Below the pieces are notes generated by a model. The model had not been told where the DNA came from. It searched no databases and worked only from the letters and a program-made list of their open reading frames with translations. Both the position numbers and the translations under genes were made by a program. Positions 21,801-22,090 of a stretch of 22,090 nucleotides of DNA are shown in pieces. The stretch's first letter is position 1, and every line of letters begins with the position of its first letter. The stretch lies in the NCBI GenBank assembly GCA_002493515.1, contig DKYZ01000114.1, forward strand, positions 16,585 through 38,674. Direction: 5' to 3'. Origin of the DNA: Porphyromonadaceae bacterium UBA7087. GTDB taxonomy: Bacteria; Bacteroidota; Bacteroidia; Bacteroidales; Muribaculaceae.

Positions 21801-21952
21801 TTCCGCTCGCCGCGGGGGGCACGGAGCCGGGCAACGAGATACAGAGCCCCATGGCTAAGGTGATTCTCGGCGGACTCGTGACCTCGACACTGCTCAACGG
21901 CTTCGTGATCCCGATCATGTACCGCCTGATGATGCGTCGCAAAAGGGAATAA
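18875..21952 (+). CDS. RND heavy-metal efflux pump, CzcA/CusA family
   Basis: The 1025-residue inner-membrane proton antiporter is of normal length. It has a first membrane helix at about 9-31, a large periplasmic porter loop, a central bundle including TM4 AIAIGSLVDDAIVDVEN (the proton-relay acidic motif of heavy-metal RND pumps), a second porter loop, and a C-terminal bundle. The second bundle contains GIIGFISLFGIATRNGMLLVDRYNEL. In my alignment by eye, the methionines known to carry Cu/Ag in E. coli CusA are not clearly kept: the first falls at NIS in LTINISAMPG, and RIDAMLSG shifts the last. A CzcA-like divalent-metal or uncertain specificity is therefore favoured. No outer-membrane factor gene follows before the terminator, so the pump would borrow a TolC/CusC-like channel from elsewhere. 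Confidence 0.92.
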   Translation: MLDKIISFSLRNRVVVAILALLIVVAGCFVASRMETDVFPDLNAPTVAVMTEAGGMAPEEVERLVTFPLETALNGVEGVRRLRSSSVTGFSIVWVEFDWETDVYRTRQNVSERLQGVAESLPATVGNPVMGPQSSVLGEVMFVGLTSDSLDVNGLRRLADTRLAPRLRSLKGVAQVSVIGGAERQYQIVLSPQHMREYGVTLSDVLSATEGMNANPAGTSVYQYGNEYLVKGDVATGDAGKLAKCVVKAADGAPAVLLGDIAEVKIGEALPKMGAASVSGKEGVIMTVAKQPAVGTITLTEELDKAVAQMEREYPAVKFHNDLYRQKSFIDSSVSNIKRSLVEGAVFVCIILFIFLMNPRTTLISLVTIPISLLMTLLFLHIMGLTINTMSIGGIAIAIGSLVDDAIVDVENVYKRLRHNHTLPESKRRKVVDVVFEASREVRMPILNSTMIIVVSFVPLFFLSGMEGRMLVPLGVAFILALLSSTLVALTLTPVLCSWLLPSSGMEKSEPRIVVWLKRTYSGALDAALRGWRWMLGGVALLLGAALVVFFMQGRSFLPPFNEGSLTINISAMPGISFAESDSIGARAERLLLQIPEIKAVARKTGRAELDEHALGINVSEIEAPFELDGRSRREFMDAVRHKLEALPGVNIEIGQPISHRIDAMLSGTRANIAIKVFGPDLREIRRTAEQIKLVTEGIDGLVDVNVEPQVMRPQVKVTPRREVMAEYGLDMPSFIKGVEALSAGIKVSEVFEGNIVTDIVVRMNEGSDFGAEELRQMPVATPAGLVPLGDVAEVTVTQGPGSVGRENLERKIVVSANVSGRDLRGAVDEIREKVDAEIDFPEGCRVEYGGQFESEQRASRVLLLASLASIMAIFLLLYNQFRSWLQSAVVMLNLPLALIGGVFAVACTSGVVSIPGIIGFISLFGIATRNGMLLVDRYNELTRRGMPVDEAIRVGSLDRLNPIIMTALTSALALIPLAAGGTEPGNEIQSPMAKVILGGLVTSTLLNGFVIPIMYRLMMRRKRE

Positions 21953-21965
21953 TCCGACGGGATGC

Positions 21966-21981
21966 GCACAAAAAGTTGTGC
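21966..21981. repeat. Small perfect hairpin after the efflux operon
   Basis: GCACAA-AAAG-TTGTGC lies 14 bases past the stop codon of the efflux pump. It may help protect the 3' end of the message. No T tract follows. Confidence 0.45.
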
Positions 21982-22017
21982 TATCCGTGAAATTTCCAAG
22001 GCCCAGAAGCGTTGAAC

Positions 22018-22047
22018 AAAGGGGGAGACCATCTCGTCTCCCCCTCT
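22018..22047 (+). terminator. Intrinsic terminator of the efflux operon
   Basis: A perfect 9-bp stem, GGGGGAGAC (22021-22029) with GTCTCCCCC (22036-22044), encloses a six-base loop. AAA precedes it and TCT follows, lengthening the stem. A pyrimidine-rich stretch follows, but there is no long T run. It lies 66 bases beyond the pump stop codon and is the only strong structure there. Confidence 0.6.
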
Positions 22048-22090
22048 ATAACCACCAAGAAACTATATGGGGATTTCTATAAATTAAACA

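Noticed and set aside
1..22090. Avoidance of GCCGGC as a signature of long residence of the R-M system
   Set aside because: Many GCCGGC sites are present (for example at 2558, 6381, 6843, 13916, 15133 and 19523), roughly what a GC-rich sequence of this size should hold, so no depletion is apparent.
21953..22090. tRNA or small gene in the terminal stretch
   Set aside because: Only two hairpins and an AT-rich tail are seen. No cloverleaf or credible reading frame was found.

Overview
The window looks like a chromosomal segment of a GC-rich Bacteroidales bacterium, most plausibly of the gut family Muribaculaceae. The base is mixed. The sequence shows Bacteroidota-type -7 promoter boxes (TAnnTTTG) upstream of several genes, few clear Shine-Dalgarno sites, and families typical of the order: an ECF sigma / small anti-sigma-like / secreted protein / outer-membrane barrel operon, a Lin1244/DUF4373-type replication protein, and a carboxyspermidine dehydrogenase. 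GC content looks close to 60% by eye and was not computed.

Layout. (1) 1-5082 is an accessory stretch with an ORF6N-domain protein, a large orphan protein, and a small replication module: a DUF4373-type protein split at a run of nine A, then a DnaC-like ATPase. It is bounded by two about 91% identical copies of a roughly 100-bp three-hairpin element lying exactly 5000 bp apart in the same orientation. Partial, collapsed and inverted derivatives of the element lie inside it and at 10225-10278. (2) 5083-8356 (minus) is a compact five-gene operon: ECF sigma factor, putative membrane anti-sigma factor, small secreted protein, and two paralogous outer-membrane barrels. A perfect 40-bp palindrome and a candidate ECF promoter precede it. 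(3) 8465-11443 (minus) holds housekeeping genes: tsaE, birA, a flippase-like membrane protein and a single-pass membrane protein. An 11-unit heptamer repeat separates the last two. (4) 11477-13265 (minus) is a visibly AT-richer NgoMIV-type restriction-modification pair (predicted site GCCGGC) inserted directly upstream of tsaE. Its methyltransferase appears to be expressed from a leaderless GTG start. (5) 13412-17118 (plus) carries a carboxyspermidine dehydrogenase and a GH31 alpha-glycosidase. These are followed by a 91-nt pure pyrimidine tract, a 19-bp tandem duplication and a truncated IS200/RAYT-like HUH transposase. (6) 17687-21952 (plus) is an RND efflux pair (His-rich CzcB/CusB-like lipoprotein adaptor and CzcA/CusA-like pump), ending at a strong hairpin.

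How the parts relate. The sigma operon probably couples envelope sensing to two outer-membrane proteins. The R-M genes read into tsaE-birA with only 33 bp between them, so R-M transcription may feed housekeeping genes. The most unusual material is non-coding: the palindromic elements packed against stop codons, the heptamer arrays, and a broken RAYT-type transposase that could be a relic of the enzyme family that elsewhere mobilises REP elements. No tRNA, rRNA or CRISPR array was found.
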